A stretch of DNA of 64,000 bases from Proteobacteria bacterium UBA2363 (GTDB lineage: Bacteria > Pseudomonadota > Gammaproteobacteria > Xanthomonadales > UBA2363). The DNA lies in contig DDTN01000006.1 in NCBI GenBank assembly GCA_002344355.1, positions 62,001 through 126,000 on the forward strand. Direction: 5' to 3'. Positions 31,269 through 42,246 of the stretch are shown here, piece after piece; positions within the stretch are counted from its first letter, which is position 1, and every line of letters starts with the position of its first letter. The position numbers and the translations under genes are program-made. The notes below the pieces were generated by a model. The model was given only the letters and a program-made list of their open reading frames with translations. It was not told the origin of the DNA and searched no databases.

Positions 31269-32546
31269 TCAGACCGCCCGCAGGTGGCGGCGCGCGGCGG
31301 TTCCGCTGTCCGCCGCGGCGATGAAGTCGCGAACCTGCGGGTAGACGCTCTGGCGCCAGCGCCGGCCGCTGAAGATGCCGTAGTGGCCGGCGCCCTCGAC
31401 CGTGATGTGCTGCCGGCGTGCCGGATCGATGCCGACGCACAGGTCGTGCGCGGCGCGCGTCTGGCCGGGCCCGGAGATGTCGTCGAGCTCGCCTTCGATG
31501 GTCAGCAGCGAGGTGTCGGAGATCGCCTCGGGCGCCACCCGCTCGCCGCGCACCTGCCACATGCCGCGCGGCAGCAGGTGCTGCTGGAAGACGATGCGGA
31601 TGCAGTCCAGGTAGTACTCCGCGGGCATGTCCAGGACGGCGTTGTACTCGTCGTAGAAGCGCCGGTGCGACTCGGCGTCGTCCAGGTCGCCGCGCAGCAG
31701 GTCCTGGTAGAAGTCCCAGTGCGAGTTGATGTGGCGGCCCGGGTTCATGGCGATGAATCCGGCATGCTGCAGGAATCCCGGGTAGACCCGGCGGCCGCGG
31801 CCGGGGTAGTTGGCCGGCACCTCGTGGATCAGCTGGGTCTCGAACCAGCTCATCGGCCGGTTGGTGGCGAGGTCGTTGACCTGGGTCGGGCTCTGCCGGG
31901 TGTCGATGGGCCCGCCCATGAGGGTAACGCTGCGCGGCAGCGCCTCGCCGCTGGCGGCCATCAGCGACAGCGCGGCCAGCACCGGTACGGTCGGCTGGCA
32001 CACCGAGATCACGTGCAGGCGCGAGGCGCCGATGTGCGCGATGAACCCTCGGATGTAGTCGACGTAGTCGTCGAGGGTGAACGCCCCCTGCTCGACCGGC
32101 ACCATGCGGGCATCGATCCAGTCGGTGATGAACACCTTGTGGTCGGGCAGCAGGGTGCGCACGGTATCGCGCAGCAGGGTGCTGTGGTGGCCGGACAGCG
32201 GCGCCACCACCAGCACCACCGGGTCCTGCTTCAGGCCGTCGATGATCCGCGCGTCGTCGCTGAAGCGCTTGAAGCGCAGCAGCCGGCAGAACGGCCGCGC
32301 CATGGCGACCTGCTCGACGACCGGGATCCGCACGCCCTGGGTCTCGACGCTGTGGATGCCGAACTCTGGCTTCTCGTAGTCCTTGCCGATCCTGTACAGC
32401 AGCTCGTAGCCGGCGGCCAGGCGGGCGGCGCCCGGCAGGTTGGCCAGCCAGCTGCCGCGGGCGGTGAACATGCGCGCCCCGGCCTCGGCCAGGTAGGTGA
32501 CCGGGCCCATCAGGGCGCGATTGAATTCATGGAGCTGGTAGAGCAT
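31269..32546 (-). CDS. phaZ: Intracellular polyhydroxyalkanoate depolymerase
   Basis: A 425-residue alpha/beta hydrolase that breaks down native PHB granules. The nucleophile motif is HVISVCQPTVPVL with Cys183, the number and residue reported for Ralstonia PhaZ1, in which Cys replaces the lipase Ser. The oxyanion region is VVLVVAPLSGHHSTLLRDTV. The catalytic His lies in VEGAGHYGIFSGRRW. The N-terminus MLYQLHEFNRALMGP is family typical, and the ATG is therefore firm. No PHA synthase is in the window. Confidence 0.93.
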   Translation of the reverse strand: MLYQLHEFNRALMGPVTYLAEAGARMFTARGSWLANLPGAARLAAGYELLYRIGKDYEKPEFGIHSVETQGVRIPVVEQVAMARPFCRLLRFKRFSDDARIIDGLKQDPVVLVVAPLSGHHSTLLRDTVRTLLPDHKVFITDWIDARMVPVEQGAFTLDDYVDYIRGFIAHIGASRLHVISVCQPTVPVLAALSLMAASGEALPRSVTLMGGPIDTRQSPTQVNDLATNRPMSWFETQLIHEVPANYPGRGRRVYPGFLQHAGFIAMNPGRHINSHWDFYQDLLRGDLDDAESHRRFYDEYNAVLDMPAEYYLDCIRIVFQQHLLPRGMWQVRGERVAPEAISDTSLLTIEGELDDISGPGQTRAAHDLCVGIDPARRQHITVEGAGHYGIFSGRRWRQSVYPQVRDFIAAADSGTAARRHLRAV

Positions 32547-32709
32547 GGCGGGATCCTGCGGGCACGGCCCGTGTTGCAGTGCAATACGGGCGAGCATAAC
32601 CGCTTTTCCCGGCCGCCGACGTGACCGTGGCCCGGGCGCCCGGGCATTCACCGCAGGGGTCGCCGTGGCGGGGCGGGGCGGTGCCGGGTTCCGGCCCGAC
32701 CGGGCGTGC

Positions 32710-33792
32710 TCAGGCGGCCAGCCGGCGCTTCCACTCCCGCGCCATCACCACCACCAGGGTCACCACGGTGAGCGGGATCACCACCGTGGTCATCACGAAG
32801 GTGTACTCGTCCAGGGCATCGTGGTCCTGGGCGTACAGGATGAGGTAGGTGGTGTAGGCGATGTAGTAGCCGAAGAACAGGCCGCCTTCCCAGCGCGCGA
32901 TCATGTGCCGCGTGAACAGGATCGGCAGGCAGGCGATCGCCGCCACCACCATCACCTGGATGTCGAAGGTGAGCAGGGACCGGGCCACTTCCAGGCCCCC
33001 CGGGGTCAGCGCGGCGGCGACGCCGGCGACGCCGAGCAGGTTGAACACGTTGGAGCCGACGATGTTGCCGACCGCGATGTCGCGCTCGCCGCGCAGCGCG
33101 GCGATGATCGAGGTCGCGATCTCGGGCAGGGAGGTGCCGGCCGCGACGATGGTCAGGCCGATCACCAGCTCGCTCACCCCGAGCCAGCGCGCGAAGGTGA
33201 TCGCCGCGTCGACCAGCCAGTTGGAGCCCAGCACGAGCATGGCCAGGCCGGCCAGGATGGCCAGCACCTGCACGCTGCGCAGCCGCATCGGGCCCTTCTC
33301 GTCGGGGTCGGGCAGCTCCGCCTCCACCGCCGCCGCCTCCCTGCCGTTGCGGCGCGCCAGCCACACCAGCATGGCCAGGTAGACGCCCAGCAGCAGCACC
33401 AGCACCAATCCTTCGACGCGCAGCAGCCGGCCGTCCAGGGCGAATGCCGTGAACAGCAGCGACACGCCGATCATGATCGGCACCTCGCGCTTGACCACCT
33501 CGCGCTTGACCACCAGCGGCGCGACCAGCGCGGTCAGGCCGAGGATGGCAAGGACGTTGAAGATGTTGCTGCCGACCACGTTGCCCATCACCAGGTCGGG
33601 TTTGCCTTCGATGGCGCCCTTGATGGCCACCGCGAACTCCGGGGCGCTGGTGCCCAGCGCGACCACGGTCAGGCCGACCACGAGCGGCGAGATGCCCAGC
33701 GCCAGGGCCAGGCGCGACGCGCCGCGCACCATCAGTTCGGCGCCGGCCACCAGCAGCACCAGGCCGGCGGCGAAGGACAGGAAGGCCATCAT
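32710..33792 (-). CDS. Calcium/sodium antiporter (CaCA family, YrbG-like)
   Basis: A 360-residue inner-membrane protein of about ten helices. The two inverted alpha repeats carry the ion-binding signatures GTSAPEF...GNVVGSNIFN and GTSLPEI...GNIVGSNVFN. The basic-acidic loop (RRNGREAAAVEAELPDPDEK) separates the halves. It should exchange cytoplasmic Ca2+ for Na+ or H+. It lies 6 nt downstream of the DEAD-box helicase gene end on the same strand, so both could be co-transcribed. Length matches E. coli YrbG with a small extension. Confidence 0.93.
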   Translation of the reverse strand: MMAFLSFAAGLVLLVAGAELMVRGASRLALALGISPLVVGLTVVALGTSAPEFAVAIKGAIEGKPDLVMGNVVGSNIFNVLAILGLTALVAPLVVKREVVKREVPIMIGVSLLFTAFALDGRLLRVEGLVLVLLLGVYLAMLVWLARRNGREAAAVEAELPDPDEKGPMRLRSVQVLAILAGLAMLVLGSNWLVDAAITFARWLGVSELVIGLTIVAAGTSLPEIATSIIAALRGERDIAVGNIVGSNVFNLLGVAGVAAALTPGGLEVARSLLTFDIQVMVVAAIACLPILFTRHMIARWEGGLFFGYYIAYTTYLILYAQDHDALDEYTFVMTTVVIPLTVVTLVVVMAREWKRRLAA

Positions 33793-33798
33793 CGCCGG

Positions 33799-35544
<1,746 letters not shown>

Positions 35545-35674
35545 GGCGGGGAATCCGGGGCAGGGCGGCCGGGTCGGCGCCGGCAGGCCGGCAATGATAG
35601 CCTGCGTGCGCACCCCGCCGGCGGTCGCCGGTGCCCGGATCCGGGCGTCCGTTCACCCAGCTCAGGCCGCACCC

Positions 35675-36127
35675 ATGACCTACCTGTGGACCAAGTCGCT
35701 GCACCTGCTGTTCGTGATCGCCTGGATGGCGGCCGTCTTCTACCTGCCGCGCATCCTGGTGAACATGGTCGAGGCGACCGGCGAGGGCGTCGCGGTACGC
35801 GATCGCCTGGCCCTGATGGGCAGGCGCCTGTACCGCTTCGGGCACCTGATGTTCGGACTGGCCCTGGTCGCCGGACTGCCGCTCTGGCTGGGGTTCCGGA
35901 TCGATCCGGCCTGGTTCCCGCCGGTCGCCGCCAGCGGCGGCTGGATGCACGCCAAGCTGGCCCTGGTGGCGGTGCTCCTGGCCTATTTCATCTGGAGCGG
36001 ACGGCTGCTGCGGCGCGCCGCGGCAGGGGGCGCCCTGCCGGCCCCAGGTCGCCTGCGCCTGCTGAACGAGTTGCCGGTGTTCGTGCTGCTGGCGATCATC
36101 TGGCTGGTGCTGGCAAAGCCGTTCTGA
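35675..36127 (+). CDS. hemJ: HemJ/CopD-like membrane protein, likely protoporphyrinogen oxidase
   Basis: A 150-residue protein with four hydrophobic segments. The N-terminus TKSLHLLFVIAWMAAVFYLPRIL and the internal WMHAKLALV match HemJ, the oxygen-independent-looking membrane protoporphyrinogen oxidase of bacteria lacking HemG and HemY, with the conserved His of the first helix and the H-x-K motif. Length matches family (about 140 to 150). The ATG at 35675 is chosen; upstream frame is non-coding and overlaps the helicase promoter region. Divergent from deaD. The CopD family is a related alternative label. Confidence 0.85.
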   Translation: MTYLWTKSLHLLFVIAWMAAVFYLPRILVNMVEATGEGVAVRDRLALMGRRLYRFGHLMFGLALVAGLPLWLGFRIDPAWFPPVAASGGWMHAKLALVAVLLAYFIWSGRLLRRAAAGGALPAPGRLRLLNELPVFVLLAIIWLVLAKPF

Positions 36128-36149
36128 GCCGGGGCCGGGCGCGACCGTG

Positions 36150-37427
36150 ATGGCCTGGTGGTTCCGCATCCCGTTCTGGCAGCGCGTGCTGGGCGGCTTC
36201 GTGCTGGGTGCCCTGGCCGGCTGGCTGCTGGGTCCGGCCGCGCAGACCTGGCTGGCGCCGCTGGGCACCCTCTACGTCACCCTGATCCGGATGATCGCGA
36301 CGCCGCTGGTGTTCTTCGCGGTGATCAACGCGGTGGCGCGCCTGCACGGCCAGCAGCGCATCGCCGCCCTGGCCGGGCGCACCTTCGCCTGGTTCGTGGC
36401 GACCGCCGTGCTGGCGGTCCTGGTCGGCCTGGGCACCGGCTGGCTGGTGCAGCCGGGCAGCGGCGCCGAAGGCCTGGTCGCGGCCACCGACTGGACGCCG
36501 CGCGAGGTGCCCGGGCCGGTCCAGGTCCTGCTCGACGTGGTGCCGGCCAACCCGTTCGCGGCGCTCGCCGAGGGCCGCATCCTGCAGGTGATCTTCTTCG
36601 CCGCCCTGCTCGGCCTGGCCCTGGTGCGCCTGGGCGACAAGGCCGCCCGTCTGCGCGCGCTCGCCGGCGAGGCCAGCGACGCCATGATCCAGGTGACCCG
36701 CTTCGTCCTGGAGGTCACGCCGATCGGCACCTTCGGCCTGATCGCTGGCCTGGTCGGAAGCTATGGCTTCGAGCGCCTGCTGCCGCTGGCCGACTTCGTG
36801 TTCGCCCTGTACCTGGCCTGCGCGATCCACGTCGTGGTGGTCTATGGCGGCCTGCTGCTGGCGCACCGCCTCAACCCGCTGGCCTTCTTCCGGGGGGCGG
36901 CGCCGGCCATGCAGGTGGCCTTCGTGAGCTCGTCCAGCTTCGCCTCGATGCCGGTGGCGATGCGCTGCGCCAGCCACAGCCTGGGCGTCGACCGCGACTA
37001 CGTGGCGTTCGCCGTGCCGCTCGGCGCCAGCATCAAGATGGACGGCTGCGGCGCCATCTACCCGGCCCTGGCCGCGGTGTTCATCGCCCAGTACTTCGGG
37101 CTGGAGCTGAGCCTGTCGCAGTACCTGGTGATCCTGCTCGCCTCGGTGCTGGGCAGCTTCGGCACCGCCGGCGTGCCCGGCACCGCGGTGGTGATGGCGA
37201 CCGTGGTGCTGAGCGCCGCCGGGCTGCCGCTCGAGGGGCTGGCCCTGCTGGTGGCGATCGACCGGGTGCTGGACATGATGCGCACGATGACCAACGTCAC
37301 CGGCCAGGTGCTGGTGCCGGTGCTGGTGGCGCGCGCCACCGGGCTGCTCGACCTTGCGGCCTACAACCGGCCCGACAACGCGGTGGCGCTGGCGGCGGAG
37401 GACACCGAGTCCGGCCGGCCGGCGTGA
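36150..37427 (+). CDS. Dicarboxylate/amino acid:cation symporter (DAACS)
   Basis: A 425-residue membrane transporter of the GltP/DctA fold. The re-entrant hairpin 1 carries the Ser-rich tip AFVSSSSFASMP, hairpin 2 contains GSFGTAGVPGTAVVM, and the last helix carries DRVLDMMRTMTNVTGQ with the substrate Asp. The helix 7 motif normally NMDGT is KMDGCG. It imports acidic or neutral amino acids or C4 acids with Na+ or H+; the substrate cannot be fixed. Start at ATG 36150, with a GTG directly before as alternative. Confidence 0.9.
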   Translation: MAWWFRIPFWQRVLGGFVLGALAGWLLGPAAQTWLAPLGTLYVTLIRMIATPLVFFAVINAVARLHGQQRIAALAGRTFAWFVATAVLAVLVGLGTGWLVQPGSGAEGLVAATDWTPREVPGPVQVLLDVVPANPFAALAEGRILQVIFFAALLGLALVRLGDKAARLRALAGEASDAMIQVTRFVLEVTPIGTFGLIAGLVGSYGFERLLPLADFVFALYLACAIHVVVVYGGLLLAHRLNPLAFFRGAAPAMQVAFVSSSSFASMPVAMRCASHSLGVDRDYVAFAVPLGASIKMDGCGAIYPALAAVFIAQYFGLELSLSQYLVILLASVLGSFGTAGVPGTAVVMATVVLSAAGLPLEGLALLVAIDRVLDMMRTMTNVTGQVLVPVLVARATGLLDLAAYNRPDNAVALAAEDTESGRPA

Positions 37428-37439
37428 GCCGGCACCGCC

Positions 37440-38105
37440 TCAGGGCGGGGGCAGCAGCAGGGCCAGCAGGCCAAGCGCCACCAGCAGCAGGGCGGCGACC
37501 GCATCGAACGCGCGCGCGGCGCGCTCCCCCCAGCGCTGGCTGACCTTCCAGGCGCCGGCGCTGAGGGCGGCGAACCAGGCGGCGGAACCTGCGAACACGG
37601 CGACCACCAGGACGGCGACGTCGGCCAGCTCCGGGTCCGGCTGCGACAGGCCGGTGGCCGCGAAGATGGCGATGAAGGAGAACGCGGTGGCCGGATTGCC
37701 CAGGGTCAGCGCCAGGGCGGTCGCGAACGCCTGGCCGCCCGACATCATCGGGTGGCCGCCCGGCATCATCTGGCCCGGGTCCTGTCCGGCGCGCACCTCC
37801 ACGCCGTGGGGCCGGCGCATGCCCAGCAGCAGGACCAGGCCGATCGCCACCAGCACCACGCCGCCGCCGATCTGCAGCGGCCGCTGCCAGGTTTCCAGCG
37901 CCTGCGTGACCGCGGTCAGGCCGAGGCCGGCCACCGCTGCGAACAGGGCATCGCCGGTGGCGCCGCCGAGGCCGGCGACGAAGCCGGCCCGGGGCCGGTC
38001 CTGCAGGGCGCGGCGGATCACCAGGATGCCGACCGCGCCGACCGGCGCGGCGACGGCGACGCCGATCGCCACGCCCATCGCCGCCAGCACCAGCCAGTCC
38101 GGCAT
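37440..38105 (-). CDS. LysE family translocator
   Basis: A 221-residue membrane protein with six hydrophobic segments and LysE/RhtB features: N-terminal AAPVGAVGILVIRRALQDRP with the family P-G/P-V-G motif, GFVAGLGGATGDALFAAVAG, and LTLGNPATAFSFIAIFA. It would export an amino acid or similar small metabolite. The loop between helices 3 and 4 contains a Met/Gly/Pro stretch (DPGQMMPGGHPMMSGG). It is convergent with the DAACS gene, 12 nt apart. Confidence 0.85.
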   Translation of the reverse strand: MPDWLVLAAMGVAIGVAVAAPVGAVGILVIRRALQDRPRAGFVAGLGGATGDALFAAVAGLGLTAVTQALETWQRPLQIGGGVVLVAIGLVLLLGMRRPHGVEVRAGQDPGQMMPGGHPMMSGGQAFATALALTLGNPATAFSFIAIFAATGLSQPDPELADVAVLVVAVFAGSAAWFAALSAGAWKVSQRWGERAARAFDAVAALLLVALGLLALLLPPP

Positions 38106-38342
38106 CGCCCGCTCCGGGTTCGAGGTCAGGGCGGGGATTTTACCGGCAGCCGTCGCTGGCGGGCCCGGGCGGGCGAGGATCGCCCGGCCGCAGCCAGGTC
38201 CCCGGTGGACCGCTGCCGGCCCCTGCGTCTGGCCGTGACGCGATGCGACCCGACCCGACCCGACAGGTCGATGCAGGCCACCGTCCGGATCGATTTCCGG
38301 GTCGCCCGGCCGCGCCCGTGCGGACGGTCTTCCGGCGGTCGG

Positions 38343-38831
38343 CTACAGCCGCTGGAACGCCCAGGACTGCATGCGGCCGTCGCGGTAGGGCATGACGCCG
38401 TGGAAGGCGCGCGGATCGTCGTCGAACACCAGCGGCAGGAACAGGCGGTCGCCCTCCCAGAGCGGCAGGTCGGGAAGCCGCCCCAGCTCGATCCATTCCA
38501 GGCTGCCCTCGGCGTTGCCGGCCGGCGGCTCGCCGGTGAAGGCGGTGACCAGGAACACGAAGCCGAACCAGTCCTCGCCGGCCTTGCCGAACCCCGGCCA
38601 GCTCAGCGTGCCGCGCAGCGCCAGGTCCGTGCATTCGACGCCGGCCTCTTCGCGGATCTCGCGCCGGAAGCCGCTGACCACGTCCTCGCCCGGGTCCAGC
38701 TTGCCGCCCAGGCCGTTGTACTTGCCCAGGTGCTGGTCGCCGGGCCGGGCATTGCGGTGGACCATCAGCACCCGGGCGCGATCGGGGGAAAGGATGTAGC
38801 CCAGGGTGGCGAGGATGGGGGTGTAGGGCAT
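38343..38831 (-). CDS. Nudix hydrolase, 8-oxo-dGTP diphosphatase type
   Basis: A 162-residue Nudix protein. The box GGKLDPGEDVVSGFRREIREEAG fits G-x5-E-x7-R-E-U-x-E-E-x-G-U, split here for length; it lies at about residues 40 to 62. The pattern MVHRNARPGDQHLGKYNGLGG before it is that of MutT-like enzymes that clean oxidised nucleotides. The C-terminus GVMPYRDGRMQSWAFQRL is family typical. It is divergent from ispF, and 187 bp lie between. Confidence 0.88.
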   Translation of the reverse strand: MPYTPILATLGYILSPDRARVLMVHRNARPGDQHLGKYNGLGGKLDPGEDVVSGFRREIREEAGVECTDLALRGTLSWPGFGKAGEDWFGFVFLVTAFTGEPPAGNAEGSLEWIELGRLPDLPLWEGDRLFLPLVFDDDPRAFHGVMPYRDGRMQSWAFQRL

Positions 38832-39018
38832 GGCGGTGGCGCGTGGAGGGTTGCGGGTGGTGGGCGGTCCGCTCGGGCGGCGAGCGCCTCCAGGTCAGGG
38901 TCCTGCGACCCGGAGCCCGGCCGGGACCGCGGGTGCGATCGCGTCGCTCCGGCAACCGGACGGTTCGATGGCCGCATAGGGTAACGGGTCGCGCCGGCCG
39001 CGCCGGTACAATCGCGCC

Positions 39019-39504
39019 ATGAACGTTCCGCGGATCGGCCAGGGGTTCGACGTGCACGCCTTCGGCGACGGCGACCACGTCGTCCTGGGCGGCGTGCGGA
39101 TCGCCCATGACCGCGGCCTGGTCGCACACTCCGACGGCGACGTGGTCATCCATGCGCTGTGCGATGCCCTGCTCGGCGCCCTGGCGCTGGGCGACATCGG
39201 CCGGCATTTCCCGCCCAGCGATCCGCGCTGGGCCGGCGCCGACAGCCGGGTGTTCCTGCGCCACTGCCGCGGCCTGCTGCAGGACCGTGGCTGGCGGCTG
39301 GGCAATGCCGACCTGACCGTGGTCTGCGAACGACCCCGCATCGGCCCCCATGCCGAGGCGATGCGCGCCCTGCTCGCCGAGGACCTCGGCGTCGGCCGCG
39401 ACGCGGTCAGCGTCAAGGCCACCACCAGCGAAGGGCTGGGCTTCACCGGCCGGGGCGAGGGCATCGCCGCACAGGCCGTCGTGCTGCTGGTGCCGGCCTC
39501 GTGA
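39019..39504 (+). CDS. ispF: 2-C-methyl-D-erythritol 2,4-cyclodiphosphate synthase
   Basis: A 161-residue enzyme of the MEP isoprenoid pathway forming MEcPP from CDP-ME-2-phosphate. Zinc ligands are Asp11 and His13 (GFDVHAFG) and His45 (VVIHALCDALLG). HSDGDVV and the C-terminal TTSEGLGFTGRGEGIAAQA complete the active site between subunits of the trimer. The usual partner ispD is not adjacent. The stop overlaps the truD start by 3 nt (GTGA). Confidence 0.97.
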   Translation: MNVPRIGQGFDVHAFGDGDHVVLGGVRIAHDRGLVAHSDGDVVIHALCDALLGALALGDIGRHFPPSDPRWAGADSRVFLRHCRGLLQDRGWRLGNADLTVVCERPRIGPHAEAMRALLAEDLGVGRDAVSVKATTSEGLGFTGRGEGIAAQAVVLLVPAS

Positions 39505-40526
39505 TCCGCGCCGTGTTCCGGGCCTTGCCCGAGGACTTCGAGGTCGAGGAGGACCTGGGCTTCGAGCCGGACGGGCAGGGCGAGCACCTGCTGCTGTGGG
39601 TGGAGAAGCGCGGCGCCAACACCGCCTGGGTCGCCGGCCAGCTGGCCCGCTGGGCGGGCGTGGCGCCGGCAGCGGTGTCCTGGTCGGGCCTGAAGGACCG
39701 CCACGCGGTGACCCGGCAATGGTTCGGCGTCCACCTGCCGCGGCGGGTCGCGCCGGAAACCGGTCCGGACATCGAGGGCGCCGTGGTGCTGGCGCGCCAC
39801 TGGCACGGCCGCAAGCTGCGCCGCGGCAGCCATCGCGGCAATCGCTTCGCGATCGTGTTGCGGGCGGTCGAGGGCGACCGCGAGGGCGCCGACGCGACGC
39901 TGCGGGCGATCGCCGCCGGTGGCGTGCCGAACGCCTTCGGCGAGCAGCGCTTCGGCCATGGCGGGGGCAATGTCGAAGCGGCACGCCGCTGGCTGTCCGC
40001 AGCGCGCCGGGCGCGCCTGCCGCCGCATCGGCGCGCCCTGCTGCTGGGCGCGGCGCGCGCCTGGCTGTTCAACCAGGTGCTGGCGGCGCGGGTCGGCCGC
40101 GGCGACTGGCACCAGGGCATTCCGGGCGACTGCTTCCAGCTGGACGGCCGCGGCAGCTGGTTCGGCCCCGAGCCGGTCATCGACGAGGTGCTGCGCGCGC
40201 GGCTGGAGCGCGGCGAGATCCATGCCACCGGACCGCTCTGGGGCGAGGGTGCGTCGCCCGCCGGCGACCAGGCGGCAATGATCGAGGCCGCCGTGACGGC
40301 CGCCGAGCCGCAGCTTGCCGAGGGGCTGTCCCGGTTCGGCCTGCGTCAGGAGCGGCGGGCGCTGCGCGTCCTGCCCCGGGATCTGCGTTGGCGGTGGGCG
40401 GACGAGGGCACCGGCGACACCCTGGCCCTGTCCTTCGCGCTCCCGGCCGGCGCCTATGCCACAGCGGTTCTCGCGGCGTTCGCGCAGTTCGACAACGCCG
40501 CCGCGGTGGCCGACGAGGGCGAGTGA
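39501..40526 (+). CDS. truD: tRNA pseudouridine(13) synthase
   Basis: A 341-residue TruD-family enzyme modifying U13 of tRNA. The catalytic Asp is in SGLKDRHAVTRQW (about residue 72). PNAFGEQRFG and PGDCFQLDG belong to the TruD insertion domain. ispF-truD order is conserved in gammaproteobacteria. GTG start overlapping the ispF stop is chosen; the family N-terminus (PEDFEVEEDL) follows at the right distance. The stop overlaps the rarA ATG by 1 nt. Confidence 0.96.
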   Translation: MIRAVFRALPEDFEVEEDLGFEPDGQGEHLLLWVEKRGANTAWVAGQLARWAGVAPAAVSWSGLKDRHAVTRQWFGVHLPRRVAPETGPDIEGAVVLARHWHGRKLRRGSHRGNRFAIVLRAVEGDREGADATLRAIAAGGVPNAFGEQRFGHGGGNVEAARRWLSAARRARLPPHRRALLLGAARAWLFNQVLAARVGRGDWHQGIPGDCFQLDGRGSWFGPEPVIDEVLRARLERGEIHATGPLWGEGASPAGDQAAMIEAAVTAAEPQLAEGLSRFGLRQERRALRVLPRDLRWRWADEGTGDTLALSFALPAGAYATAVLAAFAQFDNAAAVADEGE

Positions 40527-41872
40527 TGACGTCGCGACGGCCGCCGGCCGGAACGCCTGGCCTGGCGCTACCCGAGCCGGCCGGGCAGGCGCAGCGGCCG
40601 CTCGCCGACCGCATGCGCCCCGCCACGCTGGACGAGGTCGTGGGCCAGGACGGCGTCACCGGTCCCGGCACGCCGCTGCGTCGGGCGCTGGAGGCCGGCC
40701 GTCCCTATTCGATGGTGCTGTGGGGGCCGCCGGGCTGTGGCAAGACCACGCTGGCCCGCCTGGTCGCGCAGTACGTGGATGCCGACTTCCATGCCCTGTC
40801 GGCGGTACTGGGCGGCATCGCCGAGGTCCGCGCGGCCACCGCCCAGGCCGCCGAGGCCTTCGCGCGCGGCCGTCGCAGCGTGCTGTTCGTGGACGAGGTG
40901 CACCGGTTCAACAAGGCCCAGCAGGACGCCTTCCTGCCGCACATCGAGAACGGCACGGTGGTGTTCGTCGGCGCCACCACCGAGAACCCGTCGTTCGAGC
41001 TCAACTCCGCCCTGCTGTCGCGCTGCCGGGTGCATGTCCTGAAGCCGGTTCCGGCCATGGCCATGGTCGCCGCGCTGCGCCGGGCGCTGGAAGATCCGCA
41101 GCGCGGGCTCGGCGACCGCGCCTGGCGGGTCGACGACGAGGTCCTGCTGCAGATCGCCCAGGCCGCCGACGGCGACCTGCGGCGCGCCCTGACCGTGCTC
41201 GAGATCTCCGCCGAGCTGGCCGGCACCGCCGACCGCTTCGACGCCGACCTGCTCGCCCAGGTGCTGGCCGACCGCGGCCGGCGCTTCGACAAGGGCGGCG
41301 ATGCGTTCTACGACCAGATCTCGGCGCTGCACAAGTCGGTGCGAAGCTCCGACCCCGATGCCGCGCTCTACTGGCTGGCCCGGATGCTGGACGGCGGCGC
41401 CGACCCCGCCTACCTGGCGCGCCGCCTGGTGCGGATGGCCAGCGAGGACATCGGCCTGGCCGATCCGCGCGCCCTGGCGCTGGCCCTGGATGCCTGGGAC
41501 GGGTTCGAGCGCCTGGGCGCGCCCGAGGGCGAACTGATGCTGGCGCAGTGCGCCGTGTACCTGGCGGTCGCCGCCAAGAGCAATGCCGTGTACGCGGGCT
41601 GGAACGCGGCGCGCGCCCAGGTGCAGGCGCACGGCAGCCTGGCCGTGCCCCTGCACCTGCGCAACGCGCCGACGCGGCTGATGAAGTCGCTCGGCCATGG
41701 GCGGGGTTACCGGTACGACCACGACTTCGACGAAGGCGTCGCGCCCGGCCAGCAGTGCCTGCCGGACGAACTGCTCGGGCAGGTGTTCTACCAGCCGGTC
41801 GAGCGCGGCCTGGAGGCGAAGATCCTGCAGAAGCTGTCCGAACTGCGGGCGCGGCGGAAGGGGGGCGATTGA
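40526..41872 (+). CDS. rarA: Replication-associated recombination protein A
   Basis: A 448-residue AAA+ ATPase of the RarA/MgsA/WRNIP1 family acting at stalled replication forks. Walker A is GPPGCGKTT, Walker B LFVDEVHRFNKAQQDAFL, followed by sensor VFVGATTENPSFELNSALLSRC (shown in parts). The C-terminal tetramerisation region has SVRSSDPDAALYWLARMLDG and QVFYQPVERGLEAKI. Length matches the E. coli protein (447). Its end overlaps the start of the first fluoride channel gene by 4 nt. Confidence 0.96.
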   Translation: MTSRRPPAGTPGLALPEPAGQAQRPLADRMRPATLDEVVGQDGVTGPGTPLRRALEAGRPYSMVLWGPPGCGKTTLARLVAQYVDADFHALSAVLGGIAEVRAATAQAAEAFARGRRSVLFVDEVHRFNKAQQDAFLPHIENGTVVFVGATTENPSFELNSALLSRCRVHVLKPVPAMAMVAALRRALEDPQRGLGDRAWRVDDEVLLQIAQAADGDLRRALTVLEISAELAGTADRFDADLLAQVLADRGRRFDKGGDAFYDQISALHKSVRSSDPDAALYWLARMLDGGADPAYLARRLVRMASEDIGLADPRALALALDAWDGFERLGAPEGELMLAQCAVYLAVAAKSNAVYAGWNAARAQVQAHGSLAVPLHLRNAPTRLMKSLGHGRGYRYDHDFDEGVAPGQQCLPDELLGQVFYQPVERGLEAKILQKLSELRARRKGGD

Positions 41873-42246
41873 GTCCGCCGCTGGCGACCAGCCTGGCCGT
41901 GGTGGTGGCCGGCGGCGCCCTGGGCGGTGCCCTGCGCTTCGCGCTCGGCCACTGGCTGGCAGGGCGCCTGGGCGCAGCCTTTCCCTGGCCGACCCTGCTG
42001 GTCAACCTCAGCGGTGCCGCGCTGATCGGCCTGCTCGCCGGCAGCCTGCCGATTGCCAACGACGGCCTGCGCCTGGCCCTGCTGGTCGGCGTGGTCGGCA
42101 GCTACACCACGGTCTCGGCATTCGCGGTCGAGTTCCTGGCGCTGCTGCGCGGTGGCCGCCGCGGCCAGGCCCTGGCTTATCTGGTGGCCACCGTGGTACC
42201 CGGCCTGGCCGCGGTCCGGCTGGGCCTGTGGCTGGCGGCGACATGA
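41869..42246 (+). CDS. crcB: Fluoride channel subunit Fluc/CrcB, first copy
   Basis: A 125-residue four-helix membrane protein. Family motifs are GGALGGALRF (helix 1), FPWPTLLVNLSGA with Asn46 (helix 2) and GSYTTVSAF (helix 3). In the last, the first Phe of the conserved TTFS-x-F box is Val82. Positive residues cluster in loops 1 and 3 (AGRLG, LRGGRRG), pointing to an N-out orientation. TTG start overlapping the rarA stop gives the family N-terminus. It overlaps the second copy by 4 nt. Confidence 0.9.
   Translation: MSPPLATSLAVVVAGGALGGALRFALGHWLAGRLGAAFPWPTLLVNLSGAALIGLLAGSLPIANDGLRLALLVGVVGSYTTVSAFAVEFLALLRGGRRGQALAYLVATVVPGLAAVRLGLWLAAT

Noticed and set aside
41800..41868. Fluoride riboswitch before crcB
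   Set aside because: The preceding sequence is the coding end of rarA with start-stop overlap; no leader exists for such an element.
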